A DNA stretch of 64,000 nt from Hyphomicrobiales bacterium (GTDB lineage: Bacteria; Pseudomonadota; Alphaproteobacteria; Rhizobiales; Rhizobiaceae): NCBI GenBank assembly GCA_900469345.1, contig UBWZ01000002.1:348849-412848 (forward strand). Direction: 5' to 3'. Positions 39,049 through 46,604 of the stretch are shown here, piece by piece. The notes below the pieces were generated by a model. The model did no database searches, was not told the origin of the DNA, and saw nothing but the letters and a program-made list of their open reading frames with translations. The translations under genes and the position numbers were made by a program. Numbering within the stretch: position 1 is the first letter of the stretch; each line of letters starts with the position of its first letter.

Positions 39049-40076
39049 GCCGCGCTCGATCCGGTCTCGAAGAGCCGCAGATAGGCGCGCGAGATGACCT
39101 CTTCCGAAAAGCGGTGTTCGAGCGTATGCCGGCCGCCCTGGACCAGCCGCTGCCGGAGCGCGCCGTCGTCGCGGATCCGCTTGAGCGCCGCAGCCAGGCC
39201 CGCATCGTCGCCGCAATCGACCATCAGCGCGTCCGTGCCGTCGGTCATCACCCAGGCGGGCCCCTCCGCGCGAGTGGAAACGGTCGGCACTCCGGCGCCC
39301 CAGCCTTCGAAGCAGACATTGCCGAGCGGTTCGTGCAGCGACGTGATCGCGAAGGCGTCGGCAGCCGCGAGATAGGCATAGGCGTTGGTCTTCCATCCGG
39401 GAAACCGCACCCGCTGCTCGATCCCGAGCTCGCGGGCCAGCGCCTGCAGGTTGTCGCGCTCCGGCCCGTCGCCGAGCAGCCACAGGCTGGCGCCGTCGAT
39501 CCGGGCAATGGCGCGCAGCAGCGTATCGAAGCCCTTGCGCTTGACGAAGCGGCCCATGCCGAGCACCACGAACCCGCCTTCCGGCGGCTGCAGCTCCGAG
39601 CGGGCGATGGGCGCCGCCGCGACCGCCCGCGTGAAGTTCGGGATCACCTCGACGCCGCGCGTCCAGCCGAGCGCCCGCACCTTGGCGGCAATGTCGGGGG
39701 TGATGCACACCAGCGTCTGGGAATTGGTGTAGTAGCCGAGATGTTCCGGGTAGTCGCCGAGCCTCGAAATGCGCCGGGCCTCGCGGTAGTCGGGCATGAA
39801 GCGGCTCGCCCGCAGTTGCCACGACATGATGACGTCCGGCCGGAACTCCTTGAGGACGCGCTGCATTCGAAACGACAGCAGGAAGCGCGACAAGGAGATG
39901 CGCCGGAACACGCCCTCGTAGATCGTCCCGCAGCCCTCGATTTCCTTGCGCCAGCTGCGGTCGGGCCGGATCAGCATGCGCTGCTCGACGCCCCGGTCAT
40001 GAAGCGCGTTGACGAGGTTGACGAAGAACCGCTCGGCACCGCCTTCCTTGCCGAAATGAATGTGCATGACCTTCAT
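39045..40076 (-). CDS. lpsD: LPS core glycosyltransferase, GT4 family (LpsD)
   Basis: The 343-residue protein starts at ATG 40076, 13 bases after the lpsC stop. It has the same layout as LpsE: N-terminal MKVMHIHFGKEGGAERFF, ISRLGDYPEHLGYY, GMGRFVKRKGFDTLLRAI and TSLHEPLGNVCFEGWGAGVPTVST. It belongs to the GT-B fold and acts at the cytoplasmic face of the inner membrane. The tandem paralogue structure suggests successive transfers of similar sugars. Confidence 0.88.
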   Translation of the reverse strand: MKVMHIHFGKEGGAERFFVNLVNALHDRGVEQRMLIRPDRSWRKEIEGCGTIYEGVFRRISLSRFLLSFRMQRVLKEFRPDVIMSWQLRASRFMPDYREARRISRLGDYPEHLGYYTNSQTLVCITPDIAAKVRALGWTRGVEVIPNFTRAVAAAPIARSELQPPEGGFVVLGMGRFVKRKGFDTLLRAIARIDGASLWLLGDGPERDNLQALARELGIEQRVRFPGWKTNAYAYLAAADAFAITSLHEPLGNVCFEGWGAGVPTVSTRAEGPAWVMTDGTDALMVDCGDDAGLAAALKRIRDDGALRQRLVQGGRHTLEHRFSEEVISRAYLRLFETGSSAA

Positions 40077-40089
40077 GGGGCTTGCTCCG

Positions 40090-40899
40090 TCAGTGATCGC
40101 GCGCGTCGTCGATATTCGGCCGCCGCTTCAAGGCCTGCCGCTGGTAGAGCTTGGCCTGCGTCATGAAGGCATAGACGGCGCCTGTCATGGCCTCGATGAA
40201 GCCCGATGTGCCGCATCTCCACAAGCCGTTCCTGAAATAGAGCCGCAGAAAATAGGCGGGGGGCGAAAACATCAGCTTGGAAAGGCGCGCCGGCCGGCCC
40301 TCGGCAAACTGCTGGTCCGCCTTCAGGGTGGAATACTTGTTTTCTTTCAGGATCTGTTCGTCCAGGACGAGAGGCCGGAAATGCAGGAGGCTGCCCTTCG
40401 CCGCCTTCTCCACCCTGCCCTGCGGCACGATGCCTTCATGCACCCTCTGGGAAAGGTCGTAACGACCCCGGCCGTTGCGGATCAGCCGCAGGTTCTTGCG
40501 CTCCTTCACCCGCGCCGGCGTATAGCCGTAGCCGATCAGATAGGGCCGCCGCGCGACGCGCCAGCCGACAATCTCGTCGCCGGCCGCAATCAGCTCGGGA
40601 AGCAGCGCCTGCAGCTCCGTGTCCAGCCGCTCGTCCGAATCGATGTTGAAGCACCAGGGCTCGCGGCATTGTTCAAGCGCGAACTGCTTCTGGCCTGCAT
40701 ACCCGCGCCACGCCTCGTGGAACAGGCGGATTGGCCAGCCGCGCTCGATATATCCCTGCAGCAGCGCGACAGTCCCGTCGGTCGAGCCCGAATCCACGAT
40801 TACGATGTCGGAAAAGGCACCGAGGCTTTCGATGCAGGCGCCGAGATAGGCTTCCTCGTCCTGGCAGATGATGAAGGCCGAAACCGGAAGCTTGGACAT
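40090..40899 (-). CDS. lpsC: LPS core glycosyltransferase, GT2 family (LpsC)
   Basis: The 269-residue protein is a GT-A fold family 2 enzyme: VSAFIICQDEEAYLGACIESL at the N-terminus, VDSGSTDGT, and the DxD-type IDSDERL. The C-terminal part (RNGRGRYDLSQRVHEGIVPQG, RLYFRNGLWRCGTSGFIEA) is of the WaaE/KdtX type that adds glucose to inner-core sugars. It lies 9 bases after lrp and 13 before lpsD, so lrp-lpsC-lpsD-lpsE form one operon. Confidence 0.9.
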   Translation of the reverse strand: MSKLPVSAFIICQDEEAYLGACIESLGAFSDIVIVDSGSTDGTVALLQGYIERGWPIRLFHEAWRGYAGQKQFALEQCREPWCFNIDSDERLDTELQALLPELIAAGDEIVGWRVARRPYLIGYGYTPARVKERKNLRLIRNGRGRYDLSQRVHEGIVPQGRVEKAAKGSLLHFRPLVLDEQILKENKYSTLKADQQFAEGRPARLSKLMFSPPAYFLRLYFRNGLWRCGTSGFIEAMTGAVYAFMTQAKLYQRQALKRRPNIDDARDH

Positions 40900-40908
40900 G
40901 GCGCGGTC

Positions 40909-41376
40909 CTAGACTTCCACGAGCCCGAGCTGCTTGACCTGTCGTATCGTCAGCATGGTGCGAACCGTATCGACGTGCTCGTCCGCCGTCAGCACCTCGA
41001 TCACGAAGTCCTGGAATGTCGTCAGGTTCTCGGCCGCGCAGCGCAGCAGGAAGTCGCTGTCGCCGTTGACCATCCAGGCCTCGCGCACCAGCGGCCACTG
41101 CTGCACCTTGTTGGCAAAGCCCTTGAGCTCCGCGTCCGACTGCCGCTTGAGACCGACCATGCAGAAGGCGACGAGGTCGTAGCCGAGCTTCGGCCCGTTG
41201 AGGAGCGCATGATAGCCCTCGATGATGCCCGCCTCTTCCAGCTTGCGCACCCGGCGCAGGCAGGGCGGCGCCGAAATGCCGACCCGTTCGGCCAGTTCGA
41301 CATTCGTGATGCGTCCGTCGCGCTGCAGTTCGCGCAGGATTTTGATATCGATGGCATCCAGATCGGCGCGCAGCAC
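40909..41376 (-). CDS. lrp: Lrp/AsnC-family transcriptional regulator
   Basis: The 155-residue protein has the N-terminal winged helix-turn-helix typical of the family (LDAIDIKILRELQRDGRITNVELAERVGISAPPCLRRVRKLEEAGII) and the C-terminal RAM domain that binds small molecules (GDSDFLLRCAAENLTTFQDFV). It leads the lps operon. The arrangement lrp next to lps and trxB is known in Sinorhizobium. Which amino acid it senses, and whether it controls the lps genes, is not visible. A 225-base gap to the divergent trxB holds both promoters. Confidence 0.92.
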   Translation of the reverse strand: MLRADLDAIDIKILRELQRDGRITNVELAERVGISAPPCLRRVRKLEEAGIIEGYHALLNGPKLGYDLVAFCMVGLKRQSDAELKGFANKVQQWPLVREAWMVNGDSDFLLRCAAENLTTFQDFVIEVLTADEHVDTVRTMLTIRQVKQLGLVEV

Positions 41377-41601
41377 GGCTTTCCCCTATGGTTGGGAGGC
41401 TTTTAGCGAAAATGGCATTTAACGCAAGAACCAAGCGATTGCACCTGCGGCATGCCAACTGGCCTGTTGCTAACGCAGGCCTGCCCTTGCAAAGCTGCAT
41501 GGATCGCTTTTAGATGACGTGCCACAAGCGGCAGATCGAACTCGCACTCCCTATATGCGCTGTGAACGACGCATCGATCGGTCTTTGAAAGGAAAGCTGC
41601 C

Positions 41602-42576
41602 ATGTCCGCCCGCCACACCGAGGTCCTGATCATCGGCTCCGGCCCTGCCGGCTACACCGCCGCGGTCTATGCGGCCCGTGCCATGCTTCGCCCGGTGCTG
41701 ATCGCCGGCATGGAACAGGGCGGCCAGCTGATGATCACCACCGATGTCGAAAATTACCCGGGCTTTGCCGATCCGATCCAGGGTCCCTGGCTGATGGAGC
41801 AGATGCTCAAGCAGGCAAGCCATGTCGGCACCGAGATCGTCAACGACCTGGTGACGGAGGTCGACACCCATCGTCGGCCCTTCAGCGTGCGCACCGATTC
41901 CGGCGCCGTCTGGACCGCCGACACCATCATCATCGCCACCGGCGCCAAGGCGAAGTGGCTCGGCATCGAAAGCGAACAGCATTTCCAGGGTTTTGGCGTT
42001 TCCGCCTGCGCCACCTGCGACGGCTTCTTCTATCGCAACCGGGACGTGATCGTCGTTGGCGGCGGCAATTCGGCCGTCGAGGAAGCGCTCTATCTGTCCA
42101 ACATCGCAAAGTCGGTCACGGTCGTTCATCGCCGCGATGAGTTCCGGTCCGAGAAGATCCTGCGCGAACGCCTGTTCCAGCGGCCGAATGTCGAGATCAT
42201 GTGGCATACCGAGATCGCCGAGATCACCGGCAAGCCCGCCAAGCCGCCGATGCCGCCCTCCGTGGAAGGCGTCAGGCTGCGCAACACGCTGACCGGTGCG
42301 ATCACCGAGCGGCCGATCGACGGCGTGTTCGTGGCGATCGGCCATGCGCCCGCCACCAGCCTGTTCCAGGACAAGCTCCGGATGAAGCCGGGCGGCTACC
42401 TGTGGACCGCGCCGGACTCCACCGCCACCGACGTACCGGGCATTTTTGCCGCCGGTGACGTCACCGACGACACCTTCCGGCAGGCCATCACCGCTGCCGG
42501 CATGGGGTGCATGGCAGCGCTCGAAGCCGAACGATACCTCGCCGGCATCCTGCCGGTCGCAGTGGCCGCGGAGTAA
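41602..42576 (+). CDS. trxB: Thioredoxin reductase
   Basis: The 324-residue flavoenzyme starts at ATG 41602 with AAAGGAAAGCTGCC upstream. It has FAD-binding GSGPAGYTAA at the N-terminus, the redox-active CATC (Cys136 and Cys139) within SACATCDGFFYRN, the NADPH motif GGGNSAVEEALYL, and the C-terminal FAD motif GIFAAGDVTDDTFRQAITAAGMGCMAA. It passes electrons from NADPH to thioredoxin. The LysR gene lsrB starts two bases after its stop, so the two are co-transcribed. Confidence 0.98.
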   Translation: MSARHTEVLIIGSGPAGYTAAVYAARAMLRPVLIAGMEQGGQLMITTDVENYPGFADPIQGPWLMEQMLKQASHVGTEIVNDLVTEVDTHRRPFSVRTDSGAVWTADTIIIATGAKAKWLGIESEQHFQGFGVSACATCDGFFYRNRDVIVVGGGNSAVEEALYLSNIAKSVTVVHRRDEFRSEKILRERLFQRPNVEIMWHTEIAEITGKPAKPPMPPSVEGVRLRNTLTGAITERPIDGVFVAIGHAPATSLFQDKLRMKPGGYLWTAPDSTATDVPGIFAAGDVTDDTFRQAITAAGMGCMAALEAERYLAGILPVAVAAE

Positions 42577-42578
42577 GC

Positions 42579-43481
42579 ATGGGCGTACCTCTCGATTGGG
42601 ACAAGCTGCGCATCTTCCACGCAGCGGCCGAAGCCGGATCCTTCACCCATGCCGCCGACAAGCTGCATCTGTCCCAGTCGGCGATCAGCCGCCAGGTCAG
42701 CGCGCTGGAGCAGGATGTCGGGGTGAAGCTGTTTCACCGGCATGCGCGCGGCCTGATCCTGACCGAGCAGGGCGAACTCCTCTACCGCACCGCCCATGAC
42801 GTCCTGTTGAAGCTGGAGACCGTCAAGGCGCAGCTGACCGAGACCACCGACAAGCCGTCCGGCAAGCTCCGCGTCACGACGACGGTCGGCCTTGGCCAGG
42901 GCTGGCTCACCGACAAGGTGCAGGAATTCCTGCAGCTCTACCCGGAAATGTCGATCCAGCTCATCCTCGACAACGAGGAAGTGGACGTCAACATGCGCCA
43001 TGCGGACTGCGCCATCCGCCTGCGCCAGCCGCAGCAGTCGGACCTCATCCAGCGCAAGCTGTTCACGGTGCACATGCATGTCTACGCAGCGCCGTCCTAC
43101 ATCAACCGGTTCGGCGAGCCCCAGACGATCGACGACCTCGATAGCCACCGCATCATCACCTTCGGCGAACCGGCGCCCAATTACCTGCTCGACGTCAACT
43201 GGCTCGAATATGCCGGACGGTCCTCCGACAACACCCGTACGCCGCACCTGCAGATCAACAGCCAGACGTCGATCAAGCGCGCCTGCCTGCTGGGAATCGG
43301 CATCGCGGTCCTGCCCGACTACATCGTCGGTCGCGATCCGGGGCTCATCCAGCTGGCCATCAACGCCGAAATCCCGACCTTCGACACCTATTTCTGCTAT
43401 CCGGACGAGATGAAAAACGCGGCAAAGCTGAAAGTTTTTCGGGATTTCGTGGTTGCAAAAGCGCGCAACTGGAACTTCTAG
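42579..43481 (+). CDS. lsrB: LysR-family regulator LsrB/VtlR
   Basis: The 300-residue protein starts at ATG 42579, two bases after the trxB stop. The N-terminal helix-turn-helix is FHAAAEAGSFTHAADKLHLSQSAISRQVSALE. The effector domain follows, with ADCAIRLRQPQQSDLIQRKL. Its position after trxB and directly upstream of the AbcR pair identifies it as LsrB (Sinorhizobium) or VtlR (Brucella, Agrobacterium). These regulators affect LPS, oxidative stress and expression of an AbcR sRNA. The direct target is therefore probably the next transcription unit. Confidence 0.92.
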   Translation: MGVPLDWDKLRIFHAAAEAGSFTHAADKLHLSQSAISRQVSALEQDVGVKLFHRHARGLILTEQGELLYRTAHDVLLKLETVKAQLTETTDKPSGKLRVTTTVGLGQGWLTDKVQEFLQLYPEMSIQLILDNEEVDVNMRHADCAIRLRQPQQSDLIQRKLFTVHMHVYAAPSYINRFGEPQTIDDLDSHRIITFGEPAPNYLLDVNWLEYAGRSSDNTRTPHLQINSQTSIKRACLLGIGIAVLPDYIVGRDPGLIQLAINAEIPTFDTYFCYPDEMKNAAKLKVFRDFVVAKARNWNF

Positions 43482-43589
43482 ACACATCATCCGCGCCTAA
43501 AACTACCAACTTTCCAATGCGTTAAATGCCAGATATGCGTCGCGCTACACATTTGTGACGCAAGCCATGTTCCATGCGCAGGGCAGCGG

Positions 43590-43621
43590 TGCACAAAAAT
43601 TCATTGTTCACTGCACAAAAA
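43590..43621. promoter_or_regulatory. Direct repeats TGCACAAAAA, candidate regulator sites at the abcR1 promoter
   Basis: TGCACAAAAA occurs at 43590-43599 and again at 43612-43621, 22 bases apart, about two helical turns. The second copy lies in the abcR1 promoter spacer. LsrB/VtlR is the obvious candidate ligand (inference). Confidence 0.45.
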
Positions 43622-43632
43622 ACCACCATATC
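43604..43632 (+). promoter_or_regulatory. abcR1 promoter
   Basis: TTGTTC (43604-43609), a 17-base spacer and CATATC (43627-43632). The same -10 and spacing occur at the second copy, which supports both. Confidence 0.7.
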
Positions 43633-43639
43633 GCACTCA

Positions 43640-43757
43640 GCTGATGCACATGGTGGCTTTTCCTCCCAGTTCCACCGCAGCAGCTGTTCCCCTCTGGAGG
43701 TTTTTTTGACCTTCACACTTAAAGGGCCCTGGAGCGATCCAGTGGCCCTCTTTTTTT
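43640..43757 (+). ncRNA. abcR1: AbcR1-type small regulatory RNA (alpha-r15 family)
   Basis: About 118 bases, close to the length reported for Agrobacterium AbcR1. A 5' hairpin (GGTGG 43652-43656 with CCACC 43672-43676) exposes CCTCCC, an anti-Shine-Dalgarno sequence, in its loop. An unpaired block TTCCCCTCTGGAGG with a T-run and GACCTTCACACTT follows, shared with the second copy. The terminator is at 43722-43757. AbcR RNAs use Hfq and repress many ABC-transporter periplasmic-binding-protein mRNAs. The location next to lsrB agrees with Sinorhizobium and Agrobacterium. Confidence 0.88.
43722..43757 (+). terminator. abcR1 terminator
   Basis: AGGGCC-CTGGA and TCCAG-T-GGCCCT form an 11-base stem with one bulge and a GCGA loop, followed by seven Ts. 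Confidence 0.93.
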
Positions 43758-43799
43758 GTCGTCCGACACCGGCACGTACCGCTTATTCCTGATCTGCAC

Positions 43800-43828
43800 T
43801 TGTCGCGGCGGAACATTCTCTCCATATC
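43800..43828 (+). promoter_or_regulatory. abcR2 promoter
   Basis: TTGTCG (43800-43805), a 17-base spacer and CATATC (43823-43828). The TGCACAAAAA repeats of the first copy are absent, so control may differ. Confidence 0.7.
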
Positions 43829-43834
43829 ACCCCT

Positions 43835-43943
43835 AGCCGGCAATCTGCGACGTCCCGTTGTGCCTGCCGGCTGTTCCCCTCTGGAGGTTTTTTGACCTTC
43901 ACACTTCATGGGCCTCGGAGCAATCCGGTGGCCCATATTTTTT
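43835..43943 (+). ncRNA. abcR2: AbcR2-type small regulatory RNA (alpha-r15 family)
   Basis: About 109 bases. The 5' hairpin is AGCCGGCA/TGCCGGCT (43835-43842 with 43865-43872); its loop contains GTCCCG rather than CCTCCC. The shared block GTTCCCCTCTGGAGG...GACCTTCACACTT starts near 43870, 187 bases after the same block in the first copy. The terminator is at 43908-43943. The differing 5' loops suggest the two RNAs have partly distinct targets. Confidence 0.88.
43908..43943 (+). terminator. abcR2 terminator
   Basis: ATGGGCC and GGCCCAT frame the stem, with GGA/TCC inside around GCAA, followed by A and six Ts. Confidence 0.92.
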
Positions 43944-44010
43944 CTCAGGCGTCGCCTTTAAATCGTCAAAGCCCGATCTATATATTGGCCAGATACGATT
44001 TGAGAAACCC

Positions 44011-44307
44011 ATGGACAGAAACGACATCCTCAAGGCGCTAGCCCATCCCGTCCGGGTCGACTTCCTGGAATGGATGAAGGATCCGGAGCGCCATTTCTGC
44101 GATCAGGCGCACCCCCTCGACATGGGGATCTGCGCGAACCAGTTCGAAAAGCGCTGCGGGCTCTCCCAGTCGACCGTCTCGGCGCATCTTTCGACGCTCG
44201 AAAAGGCAGGCCTCGTCACCATCAGGCGGGTCGGCCAGTGGGCATTCTATCACCGCGACGAACAGGCAATCGCGGCATTCCTCGAAGAGCTGCGGACCAC
44301 CTTGTGA
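44011..44307 (+). CDS. ArsR-family transcriptional regulator
   Basis: The 98-residue protein starts at ATG 44011. The winged helix-turn-helix is FEKRCGLSQSTVSAHLSTLEKAGLVTIRRVGQWAFYHRDE, preceded by NDILKALAHPVRVDFLEWMKDPE. No arsenic-type CxCxxC motif is present; Cys residues are at HFCDQ, GICAN and KRCGL, so a redox or electrophile signal is possible. It lies 41 bases before the old yellow enzyme gene and probably controls it. Confidence 0.9.
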   Translation: MDRNDILKALAHPVRVDFLEWMKDPERHFCDQAHPLDMGICANQFEKRCGLSQSTVSAHLSTLEKAGLVTIRRVGQWAFYHRDEQAIAAFLEELRTTL

Positions 44308-44348
44308 CCGCATCTCCCGTTTCCCACCTAGACCCAAAGGAAAACCTC

Positions 44349-45470
44349 ATGGCCAATCTGTTTGACCCGACCAAGTTCGGCGACATCGACATCGCCAACC
44401 GCATCGTCATGGCACCTCTGACCCGCAACCGGTCGCCCAAGGCCGTCCCCAACGATCTCAACGTCACCTATTACGAGCAGCGTGCCACGGCCGGTCTCAT
44501 CATCACCGAGGGCACCCCGATCACGCAGCAGGCCCAGGGCTATGCCGACGTACCCGGCCTCTACCTCTCCGAAGCCGTCGAAGGCTGGAAGAAGGTCACC
44601 GAAGCCGTGCACCGCAAGGGTGGCAAGATCGTCACCCAGGTCTGGCATGTCGGCCGCGTCTCGCACGTCTCGCTGCAGAAAGATGGCGCAGCCCCCGTCG
44701 CACCGTCCGCCATCCCGGCCGGCGGCAAAACCTACATCATCAATCCGGATGGCTCCGGCGCTTTCGTGGAAACCTCGGCACCCCGGGCCCTCGAACATGA
44801 CGAGATCGCCGGCGTCGTTGCAGATTTCGCCAAGGGTGCCCGCGCCGCGATCGATTCGGGCTTTGACGGCATCGAGATCCACGGCGCCAATGGCTATCTG
44901 ATCGACCAGTTCCTAAAGACCGGCGCCAACCAGCGCACCGACGAATACGGCGGCTCGATCGAAAACCGCGCACGCTTCCTCCTCGAAGTCGTGGATGCCG
45001 CTGCAAAGGAAATCGGCGCCGGCCGGGTCGGCATCCGCCTGTCCCCCGTCACGCCTGCCAACAACATCGAGGATGAGCAGCCGCAGCCGCTGTTCAACTA
45101 CGTGGTCGAGCAGCTCGGCAAGCGCGGCCTTGCCTTCATCCATGTCATCGAAGGCGCAACCGGCGGCGATCGCACCTTCACCCAGGGCGGCAAGCCGTTC
45201 GACTATCAGGGACTGAAGGACATCTACCGCAAGGCCGGCGGTACCGGCGGCTGGATCGTCAACAACGGCTATGATCAGAATAGCGGCTCCAAGGCGGTCG
45301 AAAGCGGCTATGCCGATGCAGTTGCCTTCGGCAAGCTTTTCATCGCCAACCCCGACCTCGTGCAGCGCTTCAAGGACAAGGCGCCGCTCAACGCTCCGGA
45401 CAACACGACGTTCTACGGTGGTGGCGCCAAGGGTTACACCGATTATCCGAGCCTCGACTCGGCCGCCTGA
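44349..45470 (+). CDS. Old yellow enzyme, alkene/nitroester reductase (NemA/NerA-like)
   Basis: The 373-residue FMN enzyme starts at ATG 44349 with AAAGGAAAACCTC upstream. The N-terminus (LFDPTKFGDIDIANRIVMAPLTRNRS), QVWHVGRVSH, the substrate-binding pair in GIEIHGANGYLIDQFLK and TDEYGGSIENRARF are OYE signatures. It reduces activated alkenes and nitrate esters with NAD(P)H and resembles the Agrobacterium glycerol trinitrate reductase NerA. The ArsR gene just upstream could sense its electrophilic substrates. Confidence 0.93.
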   Translation: MANLFDPTKFGDIDIANRIVMAPLTRNRSPKAVPNDLNVTYYEQRATAGLIITEGTPITQQAQGYADVPGLYLSEAVEGWKKVTEAVHRKGGKIVTQVWHVGRVSHVSLQKDGAAPVAPSAIPAGGKTYIINPDGSGAFVETSAPRALEHDEIAGVVADFAKGARAAIDSGFDGIEIHGANGYLIDQFLKTGANQRTDEYGGSIENRARFLLEVVDAAAKEIGAGRVGIRLSPVTPANNIEDEQPQPLFNYVVEQLGKRGLAFIHVIEGATGGDRTFTQGGKPFDYQGLKDIYRKAGGTGGWIVNNGYDQNSGSKAVESGYADAVAFGKLFIANPDLVQRFKDKAPLNAPDNTTFYGGGAKGYTDYPSLDSAA

Positions 45471-45492
45471 TCTGTAAATTCGATTGAGACAG

Positions 45493-45523
45493 AGGCCGCG
45501 TCCGGTTCCGCCGGGCGCGGCCT
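45493..45523 (+). terminator. Terminator after the old yellow enzyme gene
   Basis: AGGCCGCG-T-CCGG and CCGG-G-CGCGGCCT form a 12-base stem with one internal mismatch, followed by TCTTCT. The T-run is broken. Confidence 0.65.
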
Positions 45524-45540
45524 TCTTCTGCCACGGGCAC

Positions 45541-46509
45541 TCAAAGGGCCTTCATGTCGACAAGCGTGGCCCGCACGGCCTCGTCGATCGGCGTCGAGGG
45601 CTCTTCCCCGAGGAAGGCGACAAGCCTGTCATTGCCCATCCGCAGCGGCACGGCCCACAGGTAGCGCATCTCCTTCACCTCCCGGAACAGGCGCACGAAG
45701 GGAGCCGCGAACGGCACGATCCACCACGGGAATGCCCGCACCTTCACCGTGCGCCCGGCGACCCGCGACACGGCCTCGATCAACTGGTTGCCGTCCCCGT
45801 CCCAGACGCCCCGCATGTGGAAACAGGCAAAGTTCGGCAGATCGGCGCGGCGGTCGAGCAACCGCATCATGGTTTCCGCGACATCCGGAAGATAGGCCCA
45901 CTGATGCCCGGTGCCTTCCGTGTTGGGACGCGTCACCGCCGTGACCGGCTTGCCTCCTGTCACCATCCCCTGACTGAACCAGCTGCCGCCGGCACGTGGT
46001 CCGAAGAAGTCACCGGCGCGAACGATCAGCACAGCGACGCCCTCGTCCGACGCCGCCTTCAGCCGGCGTTCCATCTCGACCCGGATCGCACCCTTGCGCG
46101 TTATCGGATGCTGGGGGCTGTCTTCGGTCGGCAGCGGAAATGTGTCCGGCCCGAAATTGTAGACGGTGCCCGGCAGCACGATCCGCGCTCCGACCCGCCT
46201 CGCGGCCGCGATCGTGTTGTCGAGCATCGGCAGCACCAGCCGGTCCCAGTCCCGGTAGCCGGGAGGATTGACCGCATGGACGATCACTTCGACACCCTCC
46301 GCTGCGGCAGACACGTCCTTGGCGTTCATGGCATCGCCCTGTATCCATTCGAGATCCGGTTCGCGTAAAGCCGCCTCATCCGCTTTGCGGCTGAGCGCCC
46401 TAACCGTCCAGCCGCGCTCCGCAAGTCCGCGGGCTACGTGACCACCGATCCCGCCGGTCGCACCCAGGACGAGCGCAACCGCTGCCCGTCCCTGCTTGAA
46501 GTCCATCAT
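45541..46509 (-). CDS. NAD(P)-dependent epimerase/dehydratase-like protein (extended SDR)
   Basis: The 322-residue protein has an N-terminal Rossmann motif LGATGGIGGHVARGLAERGW and the VIVHAVNPPGYRDWDRLVLPMLDNTI segment of SDR/NmrA-like proteins. The usual catalytic YxxxK is not clear (the equivalent region reads RVEMERRLKAAS), so it may be a non-classical SDR. The C-terminal ~100 residues hold hydrophobic segments (FPWWIVPFAAPFVRLF). It is divergent from the LysR gene at 46605, which likely controls it. Function not known. Confidence 0.8.
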   Translation of the reverse strand: MMDFKQGRAAVALVLGATGGIGGHVARGLAERGWTVRALSRKADEAALREPDLEWIQGDAMNAKDVSAAAEGVEVIVHAVNPPGYRDWDRLVLPMLDNTIAAARRVGARIVLPGTVYNFGPDTFPLPTEDSPQHPITRKGAIRVEMERRLKAASDEGVAVLIVRAGDFFGPRAGGSWFSQGMVTGGKPVTAVTRPNTEGTGHQWAYLPDVAETMMRLLDRRADLPNFACFHMRGVWDGDGNQLIEAVSRVAGRTVKVRAFPWWIVPFAAPFVRLFREVKEMRYLWAVPLRMGNDRLVAFLGEEPSTPIDEAVRATLVDMKAL

Positions 46510-46604
46510 CTCAAGTCCCTTCCATTTGCTGACGTGATGGGTGGACTATGCTCCGGCCTCGAGTTATACGAAATTGTCGAAATATATATGGCATCCATAC
46601 AGAA

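Noticed and set aside
39049..39822. N-terminal extension of LpsE over lpsD
   Set aside because: It lies out of frame inside lpsD; LpsE starts with the MKVFHFHFGK motif at the ATGA overlap.
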